A stretch of DNA of 64,000 bases from Ranitomeya variabilis (GCF_051348905.1 NC_135235.1:294672631-294736630); one strand, 5' to 3'. Positions 44,302-57,891 are shown, counted from the stretch's first letter. Numbers and translations: made by a program. The notes: generated by a model not told the origin, from the sequence alone.

Positions 44302-45830
44302 AAGATTTCCTGTAATAGAAAGAAAAATAGTGAAATTTTAATTAAATAAGAAATCTACTATGTTTTAACCCCTTTCTGCCATTGGATGTACTATTCCGTC
44401 CATGTGGGGTGGGCCCTAATTCCCAAGGACGGAATAGTACGTCCAGCGCGATCGGCTGCGCTCACGGGGGGAGCGCGGCCGATCGCGGCCGGGTGTCAGC
44501 TGCCTATCACAGCTGACATCCGGCACTATGTGCCAGGAGTGGTCACGGACCGCCCCCGGCACATTAACCCCCGGCACACCGCGATCAAACATGATCGCAG
44601 TGTGCCGGCGGTACAGGGAAGCATCGCGCAGGGAGGGGGCTCCCTGCGGGCTTCCCTGAGACCCCTGGAGCAACGCGATGTGATCGCGTTGCTGCTAGTG
44701 TCTCTTACCCCCTATCCCTGCAGGCCCCAGATCCAAAATGGCCGCGGGGCTGCATCCGGGTCCTGCAGGGATTACTTCCGGGTGCAGACCAGGCTCTGGT
44801 AAGCCTGCAGCGCTGGAACTCAGATCGGTGATCTGATAGAGTGCTGTGCAAACTGTCAGACCAGCGATCTGTGATGTCCCCCCCGGGACAAAGTAAAAAA
44901 GTTAAAAAAAAATTTCCATATGTGTAAAAAAAAAAGAAAAAAAAAATCCTAAATAAAGAAAAAAAGAAAAAAATTATTCCCATAAATACATTTCTCTATC
45001 TAAATAAAAAAAAATCAAACAATAAAAGTACACATATTTAGTATCGCCGCGTCTGTAACGACCCCACCTATAAAACTATATCACTAGTTAACCCCTTCAG
45101 TAAACACCGTAAAAAAAAACAAAAAAAGAACGAGGCAAAAAACGCTTTATTCTCATACAGCCATACAAAAAGTGGAATAACACGCGATCAAAAAGACGGA
45201 TATAAATAACCATGGTACCGCTGAAAACGTCATCTTGTCCCGCAAAAAACGAGCTGCCATACAGCATCAGCGAAAAAATAAAAAAGTTATAGTCCTCAGA
45301 ATAAAGCGATGACAAAATAATTATTTTTTCTATAAAATAGTTTTTATCGTATAAAAGCGCCAAAACATAAAAAAAAGATATAAATGAGGTATCGCTGTAA
45401 TCGTACTGACCCGAAGAATAAAACTGCTTTATCAATTTTACCAAACGCGGAATGGTATAAACGCCTCCCCCAAAAGAAATTCATGAATAGCTGGTTTTTG
45501 GTCATTCTGCCTCACAAAAATAAAAAGCGATCAAAAAATCTCCCATGCCCGAACATATTACCAATAAAAACATCAACTCGTCCCGCAAAAAACAAGACCT
45601 CACATGACTCTGTGGACTCAAATATGGAAAAATTATAGCTCTCAAAATTTGGTAACGCAAAAAATATTTTTTGCAATAAAAAGCGTCTTTCAGTGTGTGA
45701 CGCCTGCCAATCATAAAAATGCGCTAAAAAACCCGCTATAAAAGTAAATCAAACCCCCCTTCATCACCCGCTTAGTTAGGGAAAAATTTAAAAAAATTTA
45801 AAAAATTTATTTATTTCCATTTTCCCATTA

Positions 45831-46125
45831 GTGTTAGGGTTAGGGCTAGAGTTAGGGCTAGGGCTAGGGTTAGGGTTAGGGTTAGGGCTAGGGTTAGGGT
45901 TAGGGCTAGGGTTAGGGTTGGGGCTAGGGTTAAGGCTACAGTCAGGGTTGGGGCTAAAGTTAGGGTTAGGGTTGGGGCTAAAGTTAGGGTTAGGGTTTGG
46001 ATTACATTTACGGTTGGAAAAAGGGTTGGGATTAGGGTTAGGGGTGTGTCGGGGTTAGAGGTGTGGTTAGGGTTACCGTTGGGATTAGGGTTAGGGGTGT
46101 GTTTGGATTAGGGTTTCAGTTAGAA
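45831..46125. repeat. Telomere-like interstitial array (TTAGGG / GCTAGGG)
   Basis: TTAGGG, GGGCTA and GGGGCTAAA variants repeat irregularly. This is the counterpart of 19,530-19,995 on the opposite strand. The Leu/Gly reading frame through it is not a gene. Confidence 0.85.
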
Positions 46126-46129
46126 TTGG

Positions 46130-48200
46130 GGGTTTCCACTGTTTAGGCACATCAGGGGCTCTCCAAACGCGACATGGCGTCCGATCTCAATTCCAGCCAA
46201 TTCTGCGTTGAAAAAGTAAAACAGTGCTCCTTCCCTTCCGAGCTTTCCCGTGTGCCCAAACAGGGGTTTACCCCAACATATGGGGTATCAGCGTACTCGG
46301 AACACATTGGAGAACAACTTTTGGGGTCCAATTTCTTCTGTTACCCTTGGGAAAATACAAAACTGGGGGCTAAAAAATAATTTTTGTGGAAAATGGTGTC
46401 ACTTGTGGGGGGTTTCTACTGTTTAGGTACATTAGGGGCTCTGCAAATGCAATGTGATGCCTGCAGACCATTCCATCTAAGTCTGCATTCCAAATGGCGC
46501 TCCTTCCCTTCCAAGCCCTCCCATGCGCTCAAACAGTGGTTCCGCCCCACATATCAGGTATCAGCGTACTCAGGACAAATTGGACAACAATATTTAGGGT
46601 CCAATTTCTCCTGCTACCCTTGGAAAAATACAAAACTGGGGGCTAAAAAATAATTTTTGTGAAAAAAAAAATATTTTTTATTTGCACGGCACTGCGTTAT
46701 AAACTGTAGTGAAACACTTGGGGGTTCAAAGCTCTCACAACATATCTAGATGAGTTCCTTAGGGGGTCTACTTTCAAAAATGGTGTCACCTGTGGGGGGT
46801 TTCTACTGTTTAGGTACATTAGGGGCTCTGCAAACGCAATGTGACGCCTGCAGACCATTCCATCTAAGTCTGCATTCCAAATGGCGCTCCTTCCCTTCCA
46901 AGCCCTCCTATGCGCCCAAACGGTGGTTCCCCCCCACATATGGGGTATCAGCGTACTCAAGACAAATTGGACAACAACTTTTGGGGTCCATGTCTCCTGT
47001 TACCCTTGGGAAAATACAAAACTGGGGGCTAAAAAATAATTTTTTGGGGAAAATTTTTTTTTTCACGGCTCTGCGTTATAAACTGTAGTGAAACACTTGG
47101 GGGTTCAAAGTTCTCACAACACAACTAGATAAGTTCCTTGGGGGGGTGTAGTTTCCAATATTGGGTCACTTGTGGGGGGTTTCTACTGTTTAGGTACATT
47201 AGGGGCTCTGCAAACGTAATGTGACGCCTGCAGACCAATCCATCTAAGTCTGCATTCCAAATGATGCTCCTTCCCTTCCGAGCTCTGCCATGCGCTCAAA
47301 CGGTGGTTCCGCCCCACGTATCAGGTATCAGCGTACTCAGGACAAATTGGACAACAATATTTAGGGTCCAATTTCTCCTGCTACCCTTGGAAAAATACAA
47401 AACTGGGGGCTAAAAAATAATTTTTGTGGAAAAAAAAATATTTTTGATTTGCACGGCTCTGCGTTATAAACTGTAGTGAAACACTTGGGGGTTCAAAGCT
47501 CTCACAACACATCTAGATGAGTTCCTTAGGGGTCTACTTTCCAAAATTGTGTCACTTGTGTTTTTTTTTTACTGTTTAGGTACATTAGGGGCTCTGCAAA
47601 CGCAATGTGACGCCTGCAGACCATTCCATCTAAGTCTGCATTCCAAATGGCGCTCCATCCCTTCCGAGCCCTTCCATGCACCCAAACGGTGGTTCCCCAC
47701 ATATGGGGTATCAGCGTACTCAGAACAAATTGGACAACAACGTTTGGGGTCCAATTTCTCCTGTTACCCTCGGGAAAATACAAAACTGGGGGCTAAAAAA
47801 TAATTTTTCTGGGAAAAAATTTTTGTTTCATTTTTACGGCTCTGCATTATAAACATCTGTGAAGCACTTGGTGGGTCAAAGTGCTCACCACACCTCTAGA
47901 TAAGTTCCTTAGGGGGTCTACTTTCCAAAATGGTGTCACTTGTGGGGGGTTTCAATGTTTAGGCACATCAGGGGCTCTCCAAACGCAACATGGCGTCCCA
48001 TCTCAATTCCAGTCAATTTTGCATTGAAAAGTCAAATGGCGCTCCTTCGCTTCCGAGCTCTGTCATGCGCCCAAACAGTGGTTTACCCCTACATATGGGG
48101 TATTGGCGTACTCAGGACAAATTGTACAACATCTTTTGGGGTCCATTTTCTTCTGTTACCCTTGGTAAAATAAAACAAATTGGAGCTGAAATAAATTTTG
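46130..48200. repeat. Tandem array, about 385-bp units, opposite orientation
   Basis: The counterpart of the 16,480-19,040 array: 'catatggggtatcagcgtact' or variants recur near 46,280, 46,555, 46,940, 47,320, 47,705 and 48,095. The first spacing is short (about 276 bp), the rest 380-389 bp. Confidence 0.85.
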
Positions 48201-48914
48201 TGTGAAAAAAAGTTAAATGTTCATTTTTATTTAAACATTCCAAAAATTCCTGTGAAACACCTGAAGGGTTAATAAACTTCTTGAATGTGTTTTTGAGCAC
48301 CTTGAGGGGTGCAGTTTTTAGAATGGTGTCACACTTGGTTATTTTCTATCATATAGACCCCTCAAAACTACTTCAAATGAGATGTGGTCCCTAAAGAAAA
48401 TGGTGTTGTAAAAATGAGAAATTGCTGGTCAACTTTTAACCCTTATAACTCCCTAACAAAAAAAAATTTTGGTTCCAAAATTGTGCTGATGTAAAGTAGA
48501 CATGTGGGAAATGTTACTTATTAAGTATTTTGTGTGACATATCACTGTGATTTAGTTGCATAAAAATTCAAAGTTGGAAAATTGCGAAATTTTCTAAATT
48601 TTCGCCAAATTTCCGTTTTTTTCACAAATAAACGCAGGTAATATCAAAGAAATTTTACCACTATCATGAAGTACAATATGTCACGAGAAAACATTGTCAG
48701 AATCACCAGGATCCGTTGAAGCGTTCCAGAGTTATAACCTCATAAAGGGACAGTGGTCAGAATTGTAAAAATTGGCCTGGTCATTAACGTGCAAACCACC
48801 CTTGGGGGTGACGGGGTTAAAATAAATAATAGAATATAATATGACATATCAATACGTGATCTACAGGAGCAATTGTTAGCAAAATGCTGGGCAAGGACAT
48901 TTTTCTCCCTGTCG

Positions 48915-49828
48915 CTTAAAAAAGTCACTGAGGTTCTTAGATAGACAATTAATGTATGACTGGTGGGGATCTGACCCGCAGGAACCTCAGTGATCAGAAC
49001 AAAGATTCCATGTATACCCCTATACAGCTACATGTGCAGCTGCAGTACAGTCTTTATTCTGCTGCTCTTAGGAGACAGGAAATCTTAGACTTATGTCAAT
49101 ATCACACTGAACGCCTACTCTAAGCATAGTCAATCATTATATTTTTACCCCAAAATCACAGTTATATATTAAAAAAGCCACTTACTGTAATAGACAGAGA
49201 TTTGTCAAGAAAAGGATCTTTGTTCAGTCCTATTGTTCTGTTCTTCTATTTTTATCTGCTACTTCTCTCAATATTTTCTGAACTGTTAAAACCATTAAAG
49301 ATGCATCTTAAATGGTAAATGAAACAATCCTTTATTATTTAAAAGGTTGTGAATCCTTTGGGACTCATCCCTTGAGTAATGAAGTTCTGCTTGTTCGAGA
49401 GACATTTTTAATTTGTGAAGTCATTTAAATCTTTCAAAACTTCTGAAAACAATCTTGGAAAATGTAAAAAGTTTTTGTTCAGGATTAAAAAGTTATCTTT
49501 AGTTAATATTTTAGTAACTGCTGGAAAGTGGGAATTGGAAAAAAGACTTGAGAAGAATTCCAGAAATGAGAGTGAGCCAACTGGTCAGTAGAAGGAATCT
49601 AGGGAGCTCGTGAGACAGAGCGCCTGTTGGTTAGCTGAGTAGGAGCTACTGAGGCCAGAGCTGGACCTAACAGCGAGCACAGTACCTTAGGTTTTTAGAT
49701 TGCTTGCCTGCTGAAGAACCTATAGTTACATAGTTAATATGGTTAAAAAAACAATCCTGCCCATCAAGTTAAACCAATGACAACGAAGGACACCGATTGG
49801 GAGAAGTGGCTCTAAACACCAATGAGTG
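48915..49828. other. Receptor-block spacer (copy C)
   Basis: Homologous to 12,719-13,640 and 27,241-28,010. No gene seen. It ends where the hAT element begins. Confidence 0.5.
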
Positions 49829-49999
49829 TTAATAACTAGGGTTGAGCGAAACGGATCGGACAAATTCAGAAATCGCCGACTTTCGGCAAAGTCGGGTTTC
49901 ATGAAACCCGACCCGATCCTAGTGTGGGATCGGCCATGAGGTCGGCGATCTTCGCACCAAAGTCACGTTTCGTATGACGCGTTCAGCGCCATTTCTCAG

Positions 50000-50136
50000 C
50001 CAATGAAGGAGGACTGGGCAGCGTGATGACATAGGTCTCGGCTCCCACCATCTTAGAGAAGGGCATGACACTGATTGGCTTGCTTTCTGCGGCGTCACAG
50101 GGGCTATAAAGGGGCGTGCACGCCGGCCGCCATCTT
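50000..50136 (+). promoter_or_regulatory. Promoter of the hAT element (CCAAT, ATTGG, TATAAA, YY1 initiator)
   Basis: CCAAT at 50,000-50,004, GATTGGC at 50,073-50,079, TATAAA at 50,105-50,110 and GCCGCCATCTT (a perfect YY1 site) at 50,126-50,136. The YY1 site begins 21 bases after the TATA box, where transcription start is expected. A short 5' exon spliced to the acceptor at 62,642-62,643 would fit. Confidence 0.6.
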
Positions 50137-50550
50137 ACTTCTGCTGATCTTAGCATAGGGAGAGGTAGCTGCAGCTTCGTCAGAAGAAGGGACATAGATA
50201 GGGAGGGAAGATTAACCCCCAAACCGCTTGTGCTGTAGCAATTTCCACTGTCCAACACCACCTTTGTTTTGCAGGGACAGTGGAGGCTATATCTTTGTGC
50301 ATCAGCTCTGTAGCTTATTAGGCTGCCTTATGAGGCTCCCTGATAGCTGCATTGCTGTTTGCACCACTGCTGTGCAAACCAACTGCTTTTTTAAAAGCAA
50401 AAATCCTGTTGCTCCTTTCTGCACAGTTATCTTGTTTATTTGTCCACACTTTTGTGTGCAGCAGTCCTTTTTATTGCTGCCATACTTGTCCTGAGATCAT
50501 TGTAGGGAGATTGAAATTGTACTACAGTCCTTGTATTTTTTCATATATCA

Positions 50551-52140
50551 GCGAGCCACTTGCTGCCACTCACATTGCGTTGTTTTATACACTGGGCCTG
50601 AGTTTGGGTTCAGTCTCCCCCCAAAAAAGTGAGATTCAAATTCTCACAAAGTGGATATACCTCAGTCCTCTTAGTTTGTCGTATATCAGCCAGCCACTTG
50701 CTGCCACTCACATTGCGTTGTTTTATACACTGGACCTGAGTTTGGGTTCAGTCTCCCCCCCAAAAAAGTGAGATTCAAATTCTCACAAAGTGGATATACA
50801 TCAGTTCTCTTAGTTTGTCGTATATCAGCGAGCCACTTGCTACCACTCACATTGCGTTGTTTTATACACTGTGCCTGAGTTTGGGTTCCGTCTCCCCCCA
50901 AAAAAGTGAGATTCAAATTCTCCCAAAGTGGATATACCTCAGTCCTCTTAGTTTGTCGTATATCAGCCAGCCACTTGCTGCCACTCACATTGTGTCGTTT
51001 TATACACTGGGCCTGAGTTTGGGTTCAGTCTCCCCCCAAAAAAGTGAGATTCAAATTCTCCCAAAGTGGATATACCTCAGTCCTCTTAGTTTGTCGTATA
51101 TCAGCCAGCCACTTGCTGCCACTTACATTGCGTTGCTTTATACACTGTGCCTGAGTTTGAGTTCAGTCTCCCCCCCAAAAAAAGTGAGACTCATATTCTC
51201 ACAAAGTGGATATACCTCAGTCCTCTTAGTTTGTCGTATATCAGCCAGCCACTTGCTGCCACTCACATTGCGTTGTTTTATACACTGGGCCTGAGTTTGG
51301 GTTCCGTCTCCCCCCAAAAAAGTGAGATTCAAATTCTCACAAAGTGGATATATGTCAGTCCTCTTAGTTTGTCGCATATCAGCCAGCCACTTGCTGCCAC
51401 TCATATTGCATTGTTTTATACACTGGACCTGAGTTTGGGTTCAGTCTCCCCCCAAAAAAAGTGAGATTCAAATTCTCACAAAGTGGATATACCTCAGTCC
51501 TCTTAGTTTGTCGTATATCAGCCAGCCACTTGCTGCCACTCACATTGCGTTGTTTTATACACTGTGCCTGAGTTTGGGTTCAGTCTCCCCCCAAAAAACT
51601 GAGATTCAAATTCTCCCAAAGTGGATATACCTCAGTCCTCTTAGTTTGTAGTATATCAGCCAGCCACTTGCTGCCACTCACATTGCGTTGTTTTATACAC
51701 TGGGCCTGAGTTTGGGTTCAGTCTTCCCCCAAGAAAGTGTGATTTAAATTCTCACAAAGTGGATATACCTCAGTCCTCTTAGTTTGTAGTATATCAGCCA
51801 GCCACTTGCTGCCACTCACATTGCGTTGTTTTATACACTGGGCCTGAGTTTGGGTTCAGTCTCCCCCCCAAAAAAAGTGAGATTCAAATTTTCACAAAGA
51901 GGATATACCTCAGTCCTCTTAGTTTGTCGTATATCAGCCAGCCACTTGCTGCCACTCACATTGCATTGTTTTATACACTGGGCCTGAGTTTGGGTTCAGT
52001 CTCCCCCAAAAAAGTGAGATTCAAATTCTCCCAAAGTGGATATACCTCAGTCCTCTTAGTTTGTTGTATATCAGCCAGCCACGTGCTACCACTCACATTG
52101 CGTTGTTTTATACACTGGGCCTGAGTTTGGGATCAGTCTC
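50551..52140. repeat. Minisatellite, about 139-bp unit, about 12 units
   Basis: The GCCACTTGCTGCCACTCA motif recurs every 137-140 bp from 50,551 to 52,074. Each unit also has 'ctgagtttgggttcagtct', a C6-A6 tract and 'gtggatatacctcagtcc'. The array resumes briefly at 57,837-57,870, showing that the chromovirus landed within the last unit. The period is not a multiple of three, so the long open frames are not coding. Confidence 0.9.
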
Positions 52141-52860
52141 TGTTATGATAGGGCTAGCGGAATGCACCTAATGAATGTATTTTATTAGGATAGATGCGTT
52201 CCCAGCACGGGGTCCACCGTGCAGGAGAACCTGCTGCTAGTAAATAGCGGAACTAATGGCAGTGTTAGCTAACTGTTATTTCACAGAGCAGCCGTGAACT
52301 CAAAGCGCTGCGCCCTGTTAGACTCCACAGAGGCACAGGCTAACTGTCTAAACAAGAGCAGTCAGTGGTCTTGCACGCACACGAAACTCCTCGCCGGAGG
52401 TGCCAGCATTCTAGGGGCTTATTTCGGCCAGGTCCCTGAACACAGAAGCATACGAACTCCTCGTCAGAGGTGCCAGCATTCTAGGGGCTTATTTCAGCCG
52501 GGTTCCTGAACACACTCATACAAGACCACACTGGTGCAAAGTACATAAATGAAAGCAATACTAGCGCATGGCCGTGCGGCTATGCGAGCCTTATATAGCT
52601 GCAGCAAGTAAAAGACCTTCCCAGAAGGACCAATGAGAGGCTGCCATACCTGAGCATGTGACCCCAAATCTCCACTGAGAGATCTTGCCCTGGGCATGCT
52701 CAGTGTGTGCCAAGCAGGACTTAGTCCTAGCACCTACAGGACCTTCCTGAAAGGACCAATGGACTTAGCTGCAGTATCTGACCATGTGACCCTCGATCTC
52801 CACTGAGAGATCTTACTCAGGGCATGCTCAGAACGAGAAGAGCAGGACTTAGTCCCAGAA
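52141..52860 (-). repeat. Chromovirus 3' LTR
   Basis: It starts TGTTATGATAGGGCTAGC at the target duplication. It is longer than its partner, partly through a local duplication of a 'gaggtgccagcattctagg' block. Its internal end is judged by alignment with the other LTR. Confidence 0.8.
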
Positions 52861-55800
52861 GCGTCTGCTCGCCGCTGCCCAGCACTGACTTCAACGGCAG
52901 AAGCAGGAAAAGCAGCAGTAACTCTTTGTACAGAGTGGGACTGAGCAAGACGCTGGGACCGACGTCTCCGCTGAGCAGGCTCCACTGCGGCAGGAAAAGA
53001 ATGGGAGACCGCAGCTAAGATGGCCTGAGATTCCCCCTGTGCAGAGGCGGGAACTCGACCCCTGACATGCCCCCCCCCTTCTTGGGCCTCTCCACGCTCG
53101 AAGGCAGCAATGAGCTGCGGAGCCTGAATGTGCTCAACAGACTCCCAGGACCTGTCCTCAGGACCATGACCCTTCCAGTCCACCAAATAATTTTTTTTGC
53201 CACGTACCACCTTGCACCCCAAAATAGCGTTCACCTCCTAATCGTCTGTAGACGAACCTGATGTCCCAGCAGATGACTCGGAAAGCCGGGACATGTATAC
53301 GGGTTTCAAGAGGGACACATGAAAGGTGTCGGTGATACCCAGGCGTGGCGGAAGGGCCAAACGATAGACCACAGGATTAACCTGTTTGAGGACCTTGAAA
53401 GGACCCAAGTAGCGAGGTGCAAACTTAGCAGACTCCACTCGCAGCCTGATGTTACGGGCGGAGAGCCACATTAAGTCGCCAGGAGGAAAGGTCGGAGCGG
53501 GGCGCCGATGTGCAACGGCGGAGGACCTCATTCTCTCCTTGGAGGCCTGAATGGCATCCTGAGTGCGGTCCCAAATATCCCGTGCTTCCACAGCCCAGTC
53601 TGCCACCATGGAGTCGGCAGAAGACACGGGCATAGGCACAGGCACCCGCGGATGCTGACCATAGTTGAGGAGGAATGGGGTTTGTCCAGTGGAGTCGGCA
53701 ACCGCATTGTTCAGTGCAAACTCTGCCCACGGTAGCAAGGATGCCCAGTCATCCTGCCTGGCTGAAACAAAATGTCGCAGATATGTGACCAAGGTCTGAT
53801 TGGCCCTCTCTACCAATCCATTCGTCTCGGGATGATATGCGGAGGAGAGATTTAACTCAATGCTGAGAAGACGACAAAGCTCTCTCCAGAACCGAGACGC
53901 AAACTGGGGACCTCGGTCACTGACAATCTTGTCTGGCATACCGTGTAGGCGAAAGATGTGCTTTATGAACAACGCTGCCAAGGCCTATGCCGAAGGTAAC
54001 CGCGGAAGCGGCACCAAATGCACCATTTTGGAGAAGTGATCGGTGATAACCCAAATGATGGTACAGCCCCGAGACTTGGGCAAACCCACCACAAAGTCCA
54101 TCCCGACCATCTCCCAGGGCCTGTCTGCCACCGGCAATGGATAGAGTAACCCAGCTGGCCGTTGTCGAGGAGACTTATTTTTGGCGTAGGAGACACACGC
54201 CTGAATATAATCCCTGACATCACGGACCATATGTGGCCACCAGTACGTCCTTCGCCAACAGCTCAGATATCCTTTTAGTCTCAAAATGTCCACCCACCCT
54301 GGACGAATGAGCCCACGAGAGAACCTCCGGTCGCAATTTGGGTGGTACAAAAGTCTTGCCCGGAGGCACAGACTCTAGCGAAACCGGAGGTACGGTTCTC
54401 AGGCTCTCAGTGGGGATAATGAGCTGAGGCTCCTCTTCCTCCTCCACTGATGACACCACGGAGTGAGAGAGAGCGTCGGCACGAATGTTCTTCTCCCCAG
54501 AAAGAAAATGGAGGGTGAAATGGAACCGGGAGAAGAACAAGGACCATCTAGCCTGGCGAGAATTTAAACGCTGGGCTGTCTGTAGGTACACCAGATTTTT
54601 ATGGTCTGTGAAGACTTGGAAAGGAAAACGAGCTCCCTCCAAAAGATGTCTCCACTCCGAGAAGGCCAATTTCATGGCCAGCAACTCCCTGTCCCCGATG
54701 GAATAATTCCTCTCTGCTGGTGAAAAGGTCTTTGAAAAGTAGAAGCAAGGATGCTTCTGACCTTGAGCATCCTTTTGGAAGAGGACTGCTCCTGCACCAA
54801 CAGATGAGGCATCCACCTCCATGATAAAGGGTTTGTCTACATCGGGATGATGTTGGATGGGAGCGCTAGCGAAATGTGACTTTATGGAATTAAAGTCCTT
54901 GGAGACCTCCACAGACCACAATTTGGGATTTGCTCCCTTCTTGGTAAGGGCAACCAAGGGAGCTACCAACGTTGAGAAGTGTGGAATGAACTGTCGATAG
55001 TAGTTAATGAACCCCATAAAGCGCTGCACCGCTTTAAGAGAATGGGGTTCCTGCCAGTCCATCACAGCCTGTAGCTTAGCAGGATCCATAGCCAAACCCT
55101 GGGCAGAGATGATATAACCAAGAAATCGCAAGGACTCCTGCTCAAACACACACTTCTCCAATTTGGCGTAGAGGGAGTTTGCCCGTAAGAGGTCAAAGAC
55201 TTTGCGAACATCTCTCCGATGGGAGTCGATATCTGGAGAGTAGATGAGAATATCATCCAGATAGACTACGACCGAGGTGGTGAGCATATTCCGGAAGATG
55301 TCGTTCACAAAGTCTTGGAAAACGGCTGGGGCATTACAGAGCCCAAAGGGCATCACCAGATACTCATAGTGCCCATCCCTGGTGTTAAAAGCCGTCTTCC
55401 ATTCTTCCCCCTCACGGAAGCGAATCAGATTGTAAGCACCCCGCAGATCTAACTGTGTAAATACCGTTGCTCCCCGTAGCCTATCAAAAAGCTCAGATAT
55501 CAGGGGTAATGGGTATTTGTTCTTAACGGTGATGGCGTTAAGACCCCTGTAGTCAATACATGGACGCAGTTCCCCATTCTTCTTCTGAACAAAGAAGAAC
55601 CCAGCCCCAGCAGGCGACACTGACTTCCTGATGAACCCTCTTGCCAGATTTTCTTGGATGTACTGAGACATAGCCTCCGTCTCCGGGGGAGATAATGGAT
55701 AAACTCGACCCGGGGAGGCTCAGCACCAGGCAAGAGGTCAATAGGACAGTCATAGGGGCGGTGAGGCGGAAGGGTCTCCGCCGCCTTTTTGGAGAACACG

Positions 55801-57224
55801 TCCGCATGAGACCAGAATTGCTTGGGAAGAGAGGATAGATCTGCGGGTACCTCAGTAGTAGCAACCTGAATGCACTCCCTTTGACACCTACCCTCACAAG
55901 ACTCACCCCATCCCAAAATTCTGCCAGAAGACCACTCGATATGTGGAGAGTGGTACCGTAACCAAGGTATCCCCAACAGGACCTCATCAATACCCTCAGG
56001 TATGATGAGCAGACATATTGTCTCCTGATGGGATGGCGACATGGACAGAGTAAAAGGAATGGTCTGGTGAGTTATCTGTGAAGGTAGTGTCGACCCATTC
56101 ACCACTCGTACCGTAACTGGTTGTGCTAGCATAACCAGGGGTATTGCGTGACGTTGGGCAAAGGCGGAAGACATGAAATTGCCCTCTGCCCCAGAATCCA
56201 CGCAAAGCTCTACTGAGTGGGAAGATGAGCCAATGTTAATTGTCCCCTTAAAGGACAATTTTGAGGCAAACGTCGCCGTATCTAGTGTACCTCCCCTGGC
56301 TACCACTAGAGGCTGATATCTCCTCGACCGCTGAGAACATCTGGTGGCAAGATGTCCAGACTGCTGGCAAACATGACGAACCTTGGATGCCCAAGCGGTC
56401 CGGGACTTAGAACCCGCTCGTGACACCTCCCTGGCCTCATGTGACTCAGGAACCAGGACCGGAGATTCCAGAGGTCTGGCGAAGGTGGGAGCCAGCCGAA
56501 ACCTCTGCCTACACTGGGCTCGCTCAAACCTCCGCTCATTAAAACGGAGGTCAATGCGGGTAGAGACAGTTATTAACTCCTCCACTGTGGCTGGAATCTC
56601 CCTAGTGGCCAGAGCGTCCTTAACGTGATCAGCCAGCCCCCTCCAAAATATGGGCATAAGGGCTTTATCCGACCACTCCAGCTCTGAAGCTAAAGTTTGG
56701 AAACGGATGTCGAATTGGCTGACCAAGGACTCACCCTGAGTTAATGCCAGCAGTTGGAGCGCCGTATCATGGGTGACTTGAGGTCCTAGGAAGACCTGTT
56801 TCAGAGTGCTCAGAAACAATGGAGCACTCTGCACCACATGATCGCCACGCTCCCACAGCGGCGTAGCCCATTCCAACGCCCTGTCCGACAAGAGGGACAC
56901 AATAAAATCCCACCTTAGCCCACTCTGTGGGAAAACGTGCAGCCAAAAGCTCAAGGTGAATAGAGCACTGACTCACGAATCCCCTACAAGATCTGCTTTC
57001 TCCAGAAAATTTTTCTGGGAGCGGGAGGCGCGAAAATGTCGGAACAGGGGTGGCAGTGGACAAAGTTGCTGCAGCCACGCTAGCAGCCTGTACAGCAACT
57101 GTGGAAATATCCACAGCTGAGGTTGAGCTCTCAAGAGCCGCCAACCTACCCTCCAGCTGCTGGATATACCGCAAAGATTGCTGTATGTCCGCCATTTACT
57201 AGCCAGACCCTGGCGCTAGTATTA

Positions 57225-57836
57225 TGTTATGATAGGGCTAGCAGAACGCACCTAATGAATGTATTTTAGTAGGATAGATGCATTCGCAGCCCGGGGTCCA
57301 CCGTGCAGGAGAACCTGCTGCTAGTTAATATGGGAACTAATGGCAGTGTTAGCTAACTCTGTTACTTCACAGAGCAGCTGTGAACTCAAAGCGCTGCGCC
57401 CTGTTAGACTCCACAGAGGCACAGGCTAACTGTCTAAACAAGAGCAGTCAGTGGTCTTGCACGCACACGAAACTCCTCGCCGGAGGTGCCAGCATTCTAG
57501 GGGCTTATTTCGGCCGGGTCCCTGAACACACTCATACAAGACCACACTGGCGCAAAGTACATAAATGAAAGCAATACTAGCGCATGGCCGTGCGGCCATG
57601 CGAGCCTTATATAGCTGCAGCAAGTAAAAGATCTTCCCAGAAGGACCAATGAGAGATCTTGCCCTGGGCATGCTCAGTGTGTGCCAAGCAGGACTTAGTC
57701 CTAGCACCTACAGGACCTTCCTGAAAGGACCAATGGACTTAGCTGCAGTATCTGACCATGTAACCCTCGATCTCCACTGAGAGATCTTACTCAGGGCATA
57801 CTCAGAACGAGAAGAGCAGGACTGAGTCCCAGAACA
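57225..57836 (-). repeat. Chromovirus 5' LTR
   Basis: TGTTATGATAGGG...GTCCCAGAACA, 612 bp, ending at the GTCTC duplication. Confidence 0.85.
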
Positions 57837-57891
57837 GTCTCCCCCCCAAAAAAGGGAGATTTAAATTCTTAACAATTTTATTTACACCTTC

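Larger units (their letters stand above)
44369..48816. mobile_element. Large TTAA-flanked (piggyBac-like) non-autonomous element, 4.4 kb
   Basis: Ends are CCCCTTTCTGCC and ...GGGTGACGGGG, flanked by TTAA at 44,365-44,368 and 48,817-48,820. From left: a CG-rich section with palindromic blocks, an A-rich stretch, a TTAGGG-like array, five to six 390-bp units and the AT-rich subterminal end. This is the plan of 15,833-20,749 reversed. It occupies the same TTAA as the 960-bp MITE in paralog A. No transposase is seen. Confidence 0.8.
52141..57836 (-). mobile_element. Ty3/gypsy chromovirus fossil with both LTRs, nested in the hAT element
   Basis: A 5.7 kb element with LTRs at 52,141-52,860 and 57,225-57,836 and a GTCTC target duplication (52,136-52,140 and 57,837-57,841). 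On the minus strand from right to left: gag (about 55,990-57,195), protease (LCVDSGAEGNFM), reverse transcriptase and RNase H (about 54,200-55,670, with FTQLDLRGAYNLI and YLDDILIYS), integrase (about 53,240-54,350, with ITDHFSKM and VSDRGPQF) and a C-terminal chromodomain (YLVDWKGHGPEDRSWE) at about 53,100-53,230. The order is that of chromoviruses. It is broken, with a handful of breaks. The LTRs differ by a few percent plus length changes, so it is of moderate age. Confidence 0.9.

Noticed and set aside
45831-46058. Leu-Gly repeat open frame
   Set aside because: Translation of the TTAGGG-like array.
50352-51464. Long open frames through the 139-bp minisatellite on both strands
   Set aside because: The period is 139 bp, not a multiple of three, and the frames shift between units; they are repeat artefacts.
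50551-52140. Regular direct repeats that might suggest CRISPR
   Set aside because: Units are long, contiguous and without unique spacers, in a eukaryotic transposon.
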